From assembly GCA_963743035.1 (NCBI GenBank), contig CAVUOB010000012.1, positions 1 to 64,000 of the forward strand: DNA of 64,000 nt, read 5' to 3'. The position numbers were made by a program, and so were the translations under genes. This document shows, in pieces, positions 1 to 8,186 of the stretch. The DNA is from PALSA-911 sp963743035 (GTDB lineage Bacteria > Pseudomonadota > Alphaproteobacteria > Acetobacterales > Acetobacteraceae). Numbering within the stretch: the first letter of the stretch is position 1; each line of letters opens with the position of its first letter. The notes beneath the pieces are model-generated. The model saw only the letters and a list, made by a program, of their open reading frames with translations, did not search any database and had not been told where the DNA came from.

Positions 1-343
1 ACATGATTCCATCGCCGAACTCCTCCTGGATCAGTTCCTTGAAGGTGCTGCCGTAGACCATCACCAGCTCGTAGAAGCGATAGATCAGGGGATCGGTCGG
101 CGGCATGGCGGGGATGGAGCCGCGATAGGGCGGCTCGTTCAGCAGCGCCTCTTCCGCTCCGGTCAGGCCGAACATCGCGGCGGCCTTGGCGGCCAGGGGC
201 TTGGGCAGCTTCATCTGGCCGAGCAGCGCCGCGGTGATCAGGATCGGCGACAGCCCGCCGATCTGGGCGTGGATATAGCCCCAGGTCCAGCCCATCTCGC
301 GTTTGATATCGAGCATCTTCTCCGTGAGATCGGCGCGCTTCAT
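1..343 (-). CDS. cynS: cyanate hydratase (cyanase), 3' end beyond the window
   Basis: Cyanase converts cyanate and bicarbonate into ammonia and CO2 in the cytoplasm. Reading leftward from the ATG at 343, about 114 residues are visible. They include VTAALLGQ-like ITAALLGQMKLP, PPYRGSIP, PTDPLIYRFYE, VYGSTFKELI and EEFGDGIM, which match the C-terminal catalytic half of the family; the last 40 or so residues, with the end of the active site, lie outside the window. An AGGAG box lies about ten bases before the ATG, and the next upstream ATG runs at once into a stop, which fixes the start. The gene is divergent from the allophanate hydrolase operon, so both products release ammonia and CO2 from small carbamoyl compounds. 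Identification is firm; regulation is not visible. Confidence 0.9.
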   Translation of the reverse strand, partial: MKRADLTEKMLDIKREMGWTWGYIHAQIGGLSPILITAALLGQMKLPKPLAAKAAAMFGLTGAEEALLNEPPYRGSIPAMPPTDPLIYRFYELVMVYGSTFKELIQEEFGDGIM

Positions 344-485
344 CTCATGCTTCTCCTGAGGGACATCCGGCAAATCGACCGCAGGCAATGGAAGCAGGCG
401 GCGTGCCAGCGTCTTTCGTGGGCAGACAAGCCCTACGGCGGCGATCGGGACGACGCCCTGCCCAGGATTTCAGCCGCAACGCTGG

Positions 486-527
486 GGTCCTGACTATAAA
501 ATAGACAGACCCGCATAGTCTCGGACC
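486..527. promoter_or_regulatory. imperfect inverted repeat between cynS and atzF (candidate operator)
   Basis: The arms GGTCC-T-GACTAT (486-497) and ATAGTC-TC-GGACC (515-527) are inverted copies around an A-rich centre (TATAAAATAGA). They lie in the roughly 330-base divergent gap between cynS and atzF, which otherwise shows no gene. The position fits an operator or promoter shared by both directions; a simple hairpin cannot be excluded. No regulator gene is next to it inside the window. Confidence 0.35.
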
Positions 528-670
528 CACCGGCCGCTCACGGACCGCAAGCCACGCGGTCTGGCACGGAGGTTGCTGTGACAAACCCCGGCGGCCGAGT
601 ACCGCCCTGGGAGCAGCCTTGTGGAATATCGCCTTCTCTGTCTCGGCCACGCCGGCCCGGTTCACCGGCT

Positions 671-2362
671 GTGACGCCCGTCGCCTCCCTTCAGGCGGCG
701 CTGTCGGCGGATCGCCGGCACGCGGACCCCGCCATCTGGATCGCCCGGCCGGGGGATGACGAATTGCTGGCCCGCGCCGAGGCGCTGGAGGCCGAAGGCC
801 CCCGCGAGCGGCCGCTCTGGGGGCTGACCTTCGCGGTCAAGGACAATATCGACGTCGCCGGGCTGCCGACGACCGCCGCCTGCCCGGACTATGCCTACAT
901 GCCGGCGGCCTCCGCTCCGGCGGTGCAGCGCCTGCTGGATGCCGGCGCGCTGCTGATCGGCAAGACCAATCTCGACCAGTTCGCGACCGGGCTGGTCGGT
1001 GTGCGTAGTCCCTATGGCACGCCTCGCAACGTGTTCGATGCCGGCCGCGTACCGGGCGGCTCCTCCTCCGGGTCCGGCGCCGCGGTGGCGGCGGGAATCG
1101 TCGATTTCGCGCTCGGCACCGATACGGCGGGATCCGGCAGGGTGCCGGCGGCATTCGGCGGAATCGTCGGGCTGAAGCCGACCATCGGCAGCGTTTCGGC
1201 CCGCGGCATGGTGCCGGCCTGCCGCTCGATCGACACCATTTCGGTATTCGCCCGCACCCTGGACGAGGCGCTTTGCGCCCAACGCGTGATCGCCGGGTAC
1301 GATGCGGCCGATCCGTATTCCCGCCCCGCGCCGTTCGCCCACCTGACCGCGGGCGCCTTGGCGCCGGCAGTGCGGATCGGCATCGCCTATGTCGGCGCGT
1401 TGTGCACGCCGGAAATCGCCCGGCTCTATACCGAGGCTGCGACGCTGTTCCCGGCCGAGATCGTCGACATCACCCCGTTCCTGGCAATCGCCCGGCTACT
1501 CTATGACGGCCCCTGGGTGGCCGAGCGGACCGCCGCGTTGCGCGAGGTGATCGAGCAGGCGCCCGAGAGCCTGCATCCGGTTACCCGCGACATCCTGATG
1601 GCCGGATTTACCCGCCGCACCGTGGATGCGTTCGACGCGTTCCACGCCCTGGCGAAGGCCAGGCGGCTGGCGGCGGAGATGTTTTCCACTATCGACGCGC
1701 TGCTGCTGCCCACCGTGCCGTTCTGTCCGACCCTGGCGGAGCTGGAAGCCGATCCGATCGGGCCGAATTCGCGCCTGGGAACCTTCACCAACTTCGTCAA
1801 TCTCTGCGACCTCGCGGCCATCGCGGTGCCGGCCGGGATGGGGGTGGACGGTTTGCCGGTTGGCGTGACGCTGATCGGCCCGGCCTGGTCGGAAGGGCGG
1901 CTGGCGCCGCTGGCGGACCGGATCCATCGCAGCTTCGTGCCGGACCTGCCGCCGCCGGCGCCCGCCGCCGATATTCTGGCCGGGGAGACGGCGCTGTTCT
2001 GTATCGGCGCGCATATGTCCGGACTGGGCCTGAACGGGCAGCTCACCGCCCTCGGCGGTCGGTTTCTGCGCGAGGCGCGGACCATCGCGGCGTACCGGCT
2101 GCATGCGCTCGGCAACCGTCCCGGCATGCTAAAGGCAGATCCGGGCGCGGCGATCGCGGGCGAGGTCTGGGCCTTGCCGACACCGGCGATCGGCACGCTG
2201 CTTACGCAGGTACCGCCGCCGCTCGGCTTCGGCACCGTGGCGCTGGAGGGCGGGCCGTGCCTGGGCTTCCTCGCCGAGGCCGCCGGCGTGGCCGACGCGC
2301 CGGATATCACCGCGCATGGCGGCTGGCGTGCCTGGCTGGCTCACACCGGTGCGGCGGCATGA
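671..2362 (+). CDS. atzF: allophanate hydrolase (amidase-signature family)
   Basis: Hydrolyses allophanate to ammonia and CO2, the last step of biuret and cyanuric acid breakdown. The amidase-signature triad is visible: Lys57 in FAVKDN, the cis-Ser in GGSSSGSGAA, and the nucleophile Ser in DTAGSGRVPAA. The C-terminal 130 residues (from about FCIGAHMSGLGLNGQL to the end) form the small extra domain typical of true allophanate hydrolases, so this is not a generic amidase. The reading frame opens upstream at 578, but the first 31 residues are Pro/Arg-rich and unlike the family; GTG at 671 gives a normal N-terminus, about 563 residues. No urea carboxylase gene is adjacent, which argues for an allophanate source other than urea. 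Its stop overlaps the next gene by four bases. Confidence 0.9.
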   Translation: MTPVASLQAALSADRRHADPAIWIARPGDDELLARAEALEAEGPRERPLWGLTFAVKDNIDVAGLPTTAACPDYAYMPAASAPAVQRLLDAGALLIGKTNLDQFATGLVGVRSPYGTPRNVFDAGRVPGGSSSGSGAAVAAGIVDFALGTDTAGSGRVPAAFGGIVGLKPTIGSVSARGMVPACRSIDTISVFARTLDEALCAQRVIAGYDAADPYSRPAPFAHLTAGALAPAVRIGIAYVGALCTPEIARLYTEAATLFPAEIVDITPFLAIARLLYDGPWVAERTAALREVIEQAPESLHPVTRDILMAGFTRRTVDAFDAFHALAKARRLAAEMFSTIDALLLPTVPFCPTLAELEADPIGPNSRLGTFTNFVNLCDLAAIAVPAGMGVDGLPVGVTLIGPAWSEGRLAPLADRIHRSFVPDLPPPAPAADILAGETALFCIGAHMSGLGLNGQLTALGGRFLREARTIAAYRLHALGNRPGMLKADPGAAIAGEVWALPTPAIGTLLTQVPPPLGFGTVALEGGPCLGFLAEAAGVADAPDITAHGGWRAWLAHTGAAA

Positions 2363-3402
2363 GCGATCCGTTGCGGCAGATGCCCGACCAGGGCGGGCCG
2401 GCGCAGCCTTTGCTGTCGGTGCGCGGGCTGGTCAAGCATTTCACCCGCCGGGCGAGCCTGCCCTGGCGCGCCGGCACCACGGTGCGCGCGGTCGACGGGA
2501 TCAGTTTCGACCTGATGAAGGGTGAGACGCTGGGCATCGTCGGCGAGTCCGGCTGCGGCAAATCCACCACCTCCCGGCTGATCATGGCGCTGATGACGCC
2601 GACCGGCGGGGAAGTAATATTCGACGGCCAACACGTGGGGCCGACCGGGCTGCCGCTGAAGGAATACCGCCGGCAGGTACAGATGGTGTTCCAGGACAGC
2701 TATGCCTCGCTCAATCCGCGGCTGACCGTGGAGGAGTCGATCGCCTTCGCGCCGCGCATCCATGGCCTGGCGCGCGGTGCCTCGATCACCCGGGCGCGCG
2801 AGCTGCTGGAGGCCGTGGGCCTGGCGCCGGCGCAATTCGCCCGGCGCTATCCGCACGAGCTGTCCGGCGGGCAGCGCCAGCGGATCAACATCGCCCGCGC
2901 CCTGGCGCTGCGGCCGCGACTGGTCATTCTGGACGAGCCGGTATCGGCGCTGGACAAATCGGTCGAGGCGCAGGTGCTGAACCTGCTGGTGGACCTGAAA
3001 TCGGCCTTCGACCTCAGCTATCTTTTCATCAGCCACGATCTGAACGTGGTGCAGTTCATGTCCGACCGGCTGCTGGTGATGTATCTGGGCCAGGTGGTCG
3101 AGATCGGTCCGGTCGATACGATCTACGCGGCCGCCGCGCATCCCTATACCGCGGCACTGCTGGACAGCCGCCCGTCGATGGACCCCGAGCAGCGGCGGAT
3201 GGAACCGCCGCTGACCGGCGATCCGCCCAATCCCGTCAATCCGCCGCCGGGCTGCCGTTTCCACCCGCGCTGCGCGCTGGCCGAGCCGGTCTGTTCGGTG
3301 CGCGTGCCGGTGCTGGCGGCACTGCCGCATGGCCATGCGGCCGCCTGCCTGATGGCCGAACCCGGCAGCGGCCATAGCCGCGCCGCCGCGAGGGCCGCCT
3401 GA
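2359..3402 (+). CDS. ABC importer ATP-binding subunit, OppF/DppF type
   Basis: One of two ATPases powering a peptide/nickel-type importer at the inner membrane. Walker A GESGCGKST, signature LSGGQRQRINIARAL and Walker B LVILDEPVSALD are all intact, and the C-terminal oligopeptide-transporter domain with its Cys-rich stretch (GCRFHPRCALAEPVC) is present. The ATG at 2359 sits in an ATGA overlap with atzF; an open frame continues upstream but lies inside atzF. The 347-residue length is usual for the family. The tight coupling to allophanate hydrolase suggests that the importer brings in the nitrogen compound degraded by this cluster rather than peptides; that substrate assignment is inference. 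Confidence 0.9.
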   Translation: MSDPLRQMPDQGGPAQPLLSVRGLVKHFTRRASLPWRAGTTVRAVDGISFDLMKGETLGIVGESGCGKSTTSRLIMALMTPTGGEVIFDGQHVGPTGLPLKEYRRQVQMVFQDSYASLNPRLTVEESIAFAPRIHGLARGASITRARELLEAVGLAPAQFARRYPHELSGGQRQRINIARALALRPRLVILDEPVSALDKSVEAQVLNLLVDLKSAFDLSYLFISHDLNVVQFMSDRLLVMYLGQVVEIGPVDTIYAAAAHPYTAALLDSRPSMDPEQRRMEPPLTGDPPNPVNPPPGCRFHPRCALAEPVCSVRVPVLAALPHGHAAACLMAEPGSGHSRAAARAA

Positions 3403-3403
3403 G

Positions 3404-4444
3404 ATGGAAACCCTGGTTCACGCGCGCGACCTGCATGTGCGCTTCGTCACCCGCGACCGTACCGTGCATGCGGTGAACGGCGTGGATTTCGACGTCACCG
3501 CCGGCGAGGTGCTGTGCATCCTCGGCGAAAGCGGTTCGGGCAAATCCGTGACCTTGCGGGCGCTCATGGGGCTGAACCCACTGCGCCGCACGGTCGTATC
3601 GGGCACGTTGCGGGTGGCCGGGCATGACCTGTTGACCGCGTCCGAGCGGCAGCTGGAAGAGCTCCGCGGGCGCATGGTCTCGATGATCTTCCAGGAGCCG
3701 ATGACGGCGCTCGATCCCGTGTTCAACATCGGCCGGCAGATCACCGAGACGGTGAGGCGCCATGAAGGCCTGAGCCAGGAGGAGGCCGAGCGCCGCGCGC
3801 TCGATCTGCTGGAACTGGTGCAGATCCCGTCGGCGAAGCAGCGCCTGTCGGCCTATCCGCATGAACTGTCCGGCGGGCTGCGCCAGCGGGCGATGATCGC
3901 CATCGCGCTGTCCTGCCGGCCGAAGCTGCTGCTGGCCGACGAGCCGACGACGGCGCTGGATGCCACCGTGCAGATCCAGATCCTGCTGCTGCTGCGCCGG
4001 CTGCAGCAGGAGCTGGGCATGGGCGTGGTGTTCGTGACCCATGACCTCGGCGTCGCCGGAGAGGTCTCCGACCGGATCGCGGTGATGTATGCCGGCCGGT
4101 TCGTGGAGGTCGGGCCGGTGACGCCGGTAATGCGCGGACCGCTGCATCCCTACGCCAAGGGTCTGCTGGGCGCGACCGTGCATGCCGGGCTGCGCGGCAC
4201 GCGGCTGACGACGATCCGCGGCGCGCCGCCCGATCTGGAGCAATTGCCCGCCGGCTGTGCCTTCGCGCCGCGCTGCGATCTGGCGGAGGCCGCCTGCCTG
4301 TCCGCGGTGCCGGAACTGCGCGGGACCGCGCCGGACCATCGTGCCCGCTGCATCCTGGTGCCCAATGCGGCCGCGCCGGTTGGCATGGCGATTGCTGATA
4401 CCGAGGCACGCCATCCCGCGCCGCCCCCCCGGCAGGGTTTTTAG
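3404..4444 (+). CDS. ABC importer ATP-binding subunit, OppD/DppD type
   Basis: Second ATPase of the same importer. Walker A GESGSGKSV, signature LSGGLRQRAMIAIAL and Walker B LLLADEPTTALD are intact, followed by the oligopeptide-transporter C-terminal region with CAFAPRCDLAEAAC. It starts one base after the preceding stop and has 346 residues, normal for DppD. Paired DppD/DppF-like ATPases indicate a heterodimeric motor for the two permeases that follow. The gene is intact and has codon use like its neighbours. Confidence 0.9.
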   Translation: METLVHARDLHVRFVTRDRTVHAVNGVDFDVTAGEVLCILGESGSGKSVTLRALMGLNPLRRTVVSGTLRVAGHDLLTASERQLEELRGRMVSMIFQEPMTALDPVFNIGRQITETVRRHEGLSQEEAERRALDLLELVQIPSAKQRLSAYPHELSGGLRQRAMIAIALSCRPKLLLADEPTTALDATVQIQILLLLRRLQQELGMGVVFVTHDLGVAGEVSDRIAVMYAGRFVEVGPVTPVMRGPLHPYAKGLLGATVHAGLRGTRLTTIRGAPPDLEQLPAGCAFAPRCDLAEAACLSAVPELRGTAPDHRARCILVPNAAAPVGMAIADTEARHPAPPPRQGF

Positions 4445-4455
4445 GGAACGCCCGC

Positions 4456-5409
4456 TTGCTCCTGTACCTGCTCAGACGTGTGCTCTATGTCGTGCCGATC
4501 GCGCTGTCGGTCAGCCTGGTCTGCTTCCTGCTGGTGCATATCGCGCCCGGCGATCCGATCAACGCGATCCTGCCGCCGGATGCGCCGCCGGACGTGATGG
4601 CGCAGGTGCGGCAGATCTATGGGCTGGACCGGCCGCTGCCGGTACAGTTCGCGATCTGGCTGGGGCGTGTCGTCACCGGCGATCTCGGCAAGTCGCTGGC
4701 CACCGGGCGTGCCATCTGGCCGGATCTGGCGGTGGCGTTGCAGAACACCGCCGCACTGGCCGCGGCCGCGGCGCTGATCGGCTTCACCCTCGGCTGCGTG
4801 CTCGGCGGCCTGGCAGCCGCCTTCGCCGGCACCTGGGTGGATCGCTCGGCGGTGGGCGTGGCGGTGGCGGGCGTGTCGGTGCCGCATTACTGGCTGGGCA
4901 TGGTGCTGGTGATCGTGTTCAGCGTGATGCTGAACCTGCTGCCGGCCATGGGCTCGGCGCCGAACGGGGCCGCCAATCTGGGGCTGGATTGGTTGCATCT
5001 GCGCCATATGCTGCTGCCCGCGATCACGCTGAGCGTGATCCCGATGGGCATCGTGACGCGGACCGTGCGCGGCATCGTCGGCGATATCCTGTCGCAGGAT
5101 TTCATCACCACGCTGCGCGGCAAGGGGCTGCGGCGCTTCGGCATCTTCCTGCATGTGCTGAAGAACGCGGCGCCGAATGCGCTGGCGGTGATGGGGCTGC
5201 AGCTCGGCTATCTCATGGGCGGGTCGATCCTGGTGGAAACGGTGTTCAGCTGGCCCGGCACCGGGATGCTGCTGAACAACGCGATCTTCCAGCGCGACAT
5301 TCCCGTGCTGCAGGCGACGATCCTGGTGCTGTCGCTGTTCTTCGTGGCGCTCAATCTCTGCGTCGATCTGCTGCAGACCGCCATCGATCCACGGATACGC
5401 CGGACATGA
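4456..5409 (+). CDS. ABC importer permease, DppB type
   Basis: Inner-membrane permease of the peptide/nickel importer family. The N-terminus LLYLLRRVLYVVPIALSVSLV and HIAPGDPI are the family hallmarks, with about six membrane segments and the inner-membrane-component loop RTVRGIVGDILSQDFITTLRGKG that contacts the ATPases. The most likely start is TTG at 4456, giving 317 residues of normal length; no ATG is available at the expected N-terminus. It is followed after ten bases by the second permease. Confidence 0.88.
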   Translation: MLLYLLRRVLYVVPIALSVSLVCFLLVHIAPGDPINAILPPDAPPDVMAQVRQIYGLDRPLPVQFAIWLGRVVTGDLGKSLATGRAIWPDLAVALQNTAALAAAAALIGFTLGCVLGGLAAAFAGTWVDRSAVGVAVAGVSVPHYWLGMVLVIVFSVMLNLLPAMGSAPNGAANLGLDWLHLRHMLLPAITLSVIPMGIVTRTVRGIVGDILSQDFITTLRGKGLRRFGIFLHVLKNAAPNALAVMGLQLGYLMGGSILVETVFSWPGTGMLLNNAIFQRDIPVLQATILVLSLFFVALNLCVDLLQTAIDPRIRRT

Positions 5410-5419
5410 GCACGAACCG

Positions 5420-6313
5420 ATGAGCGAGGCGGTCGCCACCAAGATTGCCGCTGCCTCCGTGCGGGTGCAGTCCAGCCCCGGCTACTGGCACGGCGTGCGC
5501 AAGCGGCTGTCGCGCGACCGGGTGACGCTGGTATGCGCCGGGCTGTTGCTGCTGCTCCTGCTGGTGATCGTGCTGGCGCCCTGGCTGGCGCCGCATGATC
5601 CGTATCAGGGCAGCATGCTGCGGCGGCTGAAGCCGATAGGGTTTCCCGGCTACCCGCTCGGCACCGACGAGCTTGGCCGCGATATGCTGACGCGGCTGCT
5701 GTATGGCGGGCGGGTTTCCTGGTTCCTCGGCATCACCCCGGTCGTCATCGCCTTTGCCGTCGGCGGCACGCTGGGCGTGATCGCGGGCTTCGCCGGCGGC
5801 GGGGTGAACATGCTGATCATGCGCGCCACCGACGTGTTCTACGCCTTTCCCTCCGTGCTGCTGGCGGTGGCGATCTCGGGCGCGCTGGGGGCGGGGATAT
5901 TCAACGCCATCCTGTCGCTGACCCTGGTGTTCATCCCGCCGATCATCCGCATCGCCGAAAGCGTGACGACCGGCGTGCGCAACCTCGATTATGTCGAGTC
6001 CGCGCGCGCGTCCGGCGCGCGCGCCACCACCATCGTGCGGGTGCATGTGCTGCCCAACGTGCTTGGGCCGGTTTTCGTCTACGCCACCGGACTGATCAGC
6101 GTGTCGATGATCCTGGCGTCCGGCCTGTCCTTCCTCGGGCTCGGCACGAGGCCGCCGGAGGCGGAGTGGGGGCTGATGCTGAACGCGCTGCGCACGGCGA
6201 TCTACACCCAGCCGATGATCGCGGTGCTGCCGGGCATCTGCATCTTCGTCACCAGCATCTGTTTCAACCTGGTCAGCGACGGGCTGCGCGCGGCGATGGA
6301 CGTGCGGAGCTGA
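5420..6313 (+). CDS. ABC importer permease, DppC type
   Basis: Partner permease of the DppB-like protein. A cytoplasmic N-terminal stretch precedes the first membrane helix (VTLVCAGLLLLLLLVIVLAP), followed by the typical HDPYQGSMLRRLKPIG and LGTDELGRDMLTRLLYGGR motifs and the ATPase-contact loop around NLDYVESARASGARATTI. The 297 residues match the family. It completes the transmembrane channel encoded in this operon and is followed by the periplasmic binding protein. Confidence 0.9.
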   Translation: MSEAVATKIAAASVRVQSSPGYWHGVRKRLSRDRVTLVCAGLLLLLLLVIVLAPWLAPHDPYQGSMLRRLKPIGFPGYPLGTDELGRDMLTRLLYGGRVSWFLGITPVVIAFAVGGTLGVIAGFAGGGVNMLIMRATDVFYAFPSVLLAVAISGALGAGIFNAILSLTLVFIPPIIRIAESVTTGVRNLDYVESARASGARATTIVRVHVLPNVLGPVFVYATGLISVSMILASGLSFLGLGTRPPEAEWGLMLNALRTAIYTQPMIAVLPGICIFVTSICFNLVSDGLRAAMDVRS

Positions 6314-6346
6314 CGCCATGACCTTCCTGCGAAGATCGGAGAGACC

Positions 6347-7960
6347 ATGACCCTGAAACGTATCGTTTCAACAGCGACCGTCGTGGCGAGCCTGCTCGCC
6401 GCGCCCGTCGCGACAGCCCAGGCGGCGGAGAAGATCCTGCGCATCGCCATGACCGCGTCCGACGTGCCGACCACGACGGGCATGCCCAATAACGGCTTCG
6501 AGGGCATGCGCTTCCTTGGCTACCCGATCTTCGAGGGCCTGACAGCGTGGGACCTGAGCCGTGCCGACAAGCTGGCCGGGCTGCGGCCCGGCCTGGCGGA
6601 GAGCTGGGAGCAGGACAAGACGGACCCGAAGACCTGGATCTTCCATCTGCGTTCGGGCGTGACGTTCCATGACGGCACGCCGTTCAATGCGGATGCGGTG
6701 ATCTGGAACCTGGACCGCTACTTCAAGACCGACAGCCCGCAATTCGAGGCGGCAGGGTCGGGCATCAGCCGCGCCCGCGCGCCGCTGACCGCGTCCTACC
6801 GCAAGATCGACGACCACACGGTGGCGATCACCACGTCGCGGCCGGCGTCGTATTATCCGTACATGGCGGTCTATCTGCTGTTCACCTCGCCGGCTTCCTG
6901 GGAGAAGGCGGGGCATGACTGGGGCAAGGTCGCGACGCTGCCGGCAGCCGGCACCGGACCGTTCAGGATCAGCCAGTTCGTGCCGCGCCAGTCGGTGGAG
7001 CTCTCGCGCTACGACAATTACTGGGACCCCGCGCGCAAGGCGAAGGTGGACAAGGTGCTGCTGCTGCCAATGCCGGAGGCGAATACCCGCATGGCGGCCT
7101 TGCGTTCGGGCCAGGTGGACTGGATCGAGGTGCCGCCGCCCGACGGGATCAACTCGCTGAAGCAGGCGGGCTTCGTGGTGTCGACCAATTCCTATCCGCA
7201 TGACTGGCCGTGGATCTTCAACATGGCCGGCACCGAGAGCCCGGTCGCGGATGTGCGGGTACGCCAGGGACTGAACTATTGCGTGGACCGCGAAGGGCTG
7301 GTTTCCCTGCTGAGCGGCACCGCCGAGCCCTCCGTCGGCTGGCTGAAGCCGAGCGATCCGAATTTCGGCTCGCCGGCCAATCATTACAAACTCGACCCAG
7401 CCAAGGGCAAGGCGTTGCTGGCGGAGGCCGGCTACACGCCGGCTAAACCGCTCACGCTGAAGGTGATGATCTCCACCTCCGGTTCCGGGCAGATGCTGCC
7501 GCTGCCGATGAACGAGTTCCTGCAGCAGAACCTGAAGGAAGCCTGCAGCGTGGACGTCACCTTCGACGTGGTGGAATGGGGCACGCTGCTGACCGCGGCG
7601 CGGCTGCCGCCCGACCATGCCGGGCTGCACGGCACGAATGCGCTGAATGTCAGCTCCCCGTCTTCCGATGCCGGGGTGATGGCGCGGTACTTCTCCTCCG
7701 CCAATTTCGCCCCGAACGGGTTCAACTTCCCGCACTACAAGGACGACAAGTTCGACACGGCGCTGGCCGAGCTCGAGACCGCCACCGACCCGGCGAAGAT
7801 CCTGGCCGCCACGCGGGCCGCGCATGAACGGCTGGTGGACAATCCGCCCTGGCTCTACATCGTGCACGACCTCAATCCACGGGCGATGAGCAAGCGCGTC
7901 ACCGGCTTCGTCCCGGCGCAGTCCTGGTTCAACGACCTGACCCTGGTGGACCTGCAATGA
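6347..7960 (+). CDS. periplasmic substrate-binding protein of the importer (SBP family 5)
   Basis: Captures the substrate in the periplasm and delivers it to the DppBC-like channel. It has a Sec signal peptide (basic MTLKR, hydrophobic core, cleavage after ATAQA near residue 27) and family 5 landmarks such as LAESWEQDK, WIFHLRSGVTFHDGTPFNADAV and the C-terminal AARAAHERLVDNPPWLYI-like segment. At 537 residues it is full length. An AGAGA-type ribosome site precedes the ATG. Family 5 proteins bind peptides, nickel, opines, heme and other solutes, so the ligand cannot be read from sequence; the neighbours suggest a ureido or amide compound. Its stop overlaps atzG by four bases. Confidence 0.9.
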   Translation: MTLKRIVSTATVVASLLAAPVATAQAAEKILRIAMTASDVPTTTGMPNNGFEGMRFLGYPIFEGLTAWDLSRADKLAGLRPGLAESWEQDKTDPKTWIFHLRSGVTFHDGTPFNADAVIWNLDRYFKTDSPQFEAAGSGISRARAPLTASYRKIDDHTVAITTSRPASYYPYMAVYLLFTSPASWEKAGHDWGKVATLPAAGTGPFRISQFVPRQSVELSRYDNYWDPARKAKVDKVLLLPMPEANTRMAALRSGQVDWIEVPPPDGINSLKQAGFVVSTNSYPHDWPWIFNMAGTESPVADVRVRQGLNYCVDREGLVSLLSGTAEPSVGWLKPSDPNFGSPANHYKLDPAKGKALLAEAGYTPAKPLTLKVMISTSGSGQMLPLPMNEFLQQNLKEACSVDVTFDVVEWGTLLTAARLPPDHAGLHGTNALNVSSPSSDAGVMARYFSSANFAPNGFNFPHYKDDKFDTALAELETATDPAKILAATRAAHERLVDNPPWLYIVHDLNPRAMSKRVTGFVPAQSWFNDLTLVDLQ

Positions 7961-8158
7961 CCGGGACGGAGGCGGGGCCGATCACCGACCTGGATGCCTA
8001 TATCGGCTCGGCCTCCGCGCTGCTCGGCATCGGCATCGATCCGTCCTGGCGCCAGGCGATACGGTTCCATCTGGAATTGTCGCTGCGCATGGCGCAGCCT
8101 GGTAGAGGCGTTCGCCCTGCCGGACGAGGCGGAAGCGGCGCCGGTTTTCGTTGCCTGA
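7957..8158 (+). CDS. atzG: AtzG-like small amidase partner (DUF4089), one-base frame break
   Basis: AtzG is a small helical subunit that binds and stabilises the amidase AtzE, much as GatC does GatA. The frame from ATG 7957 encodes DLDAYIGSASALLGIGIDP and FHLELSLRMAQ, the family core. Near 8098-8101 the frame slips by one base: the neighbouring frame continues with LVEAFALPDEAEAAPVF and ends at TGA 8158, the expected C-terminus, giving about 67 residues. A single extra base (AGCCTGG for AGCTGG) explains it. It may be a sequencing error or a recent mutation. The gene overlaps the binding-protein stop and sits directly before atzE, as in known atzG-atzE pairs. Confidence 0.75.
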
Positions 8159-8186
8159 TGACATGCAGGCCGACAGGGCGGGGAAC

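Noticed and set aside
578..670. N-terminal extension of allophanate hydrolase
   Set aside because: The 31 extra residues are Pro/Arg-rich and not family-like; GTG 671 gives the expected start.
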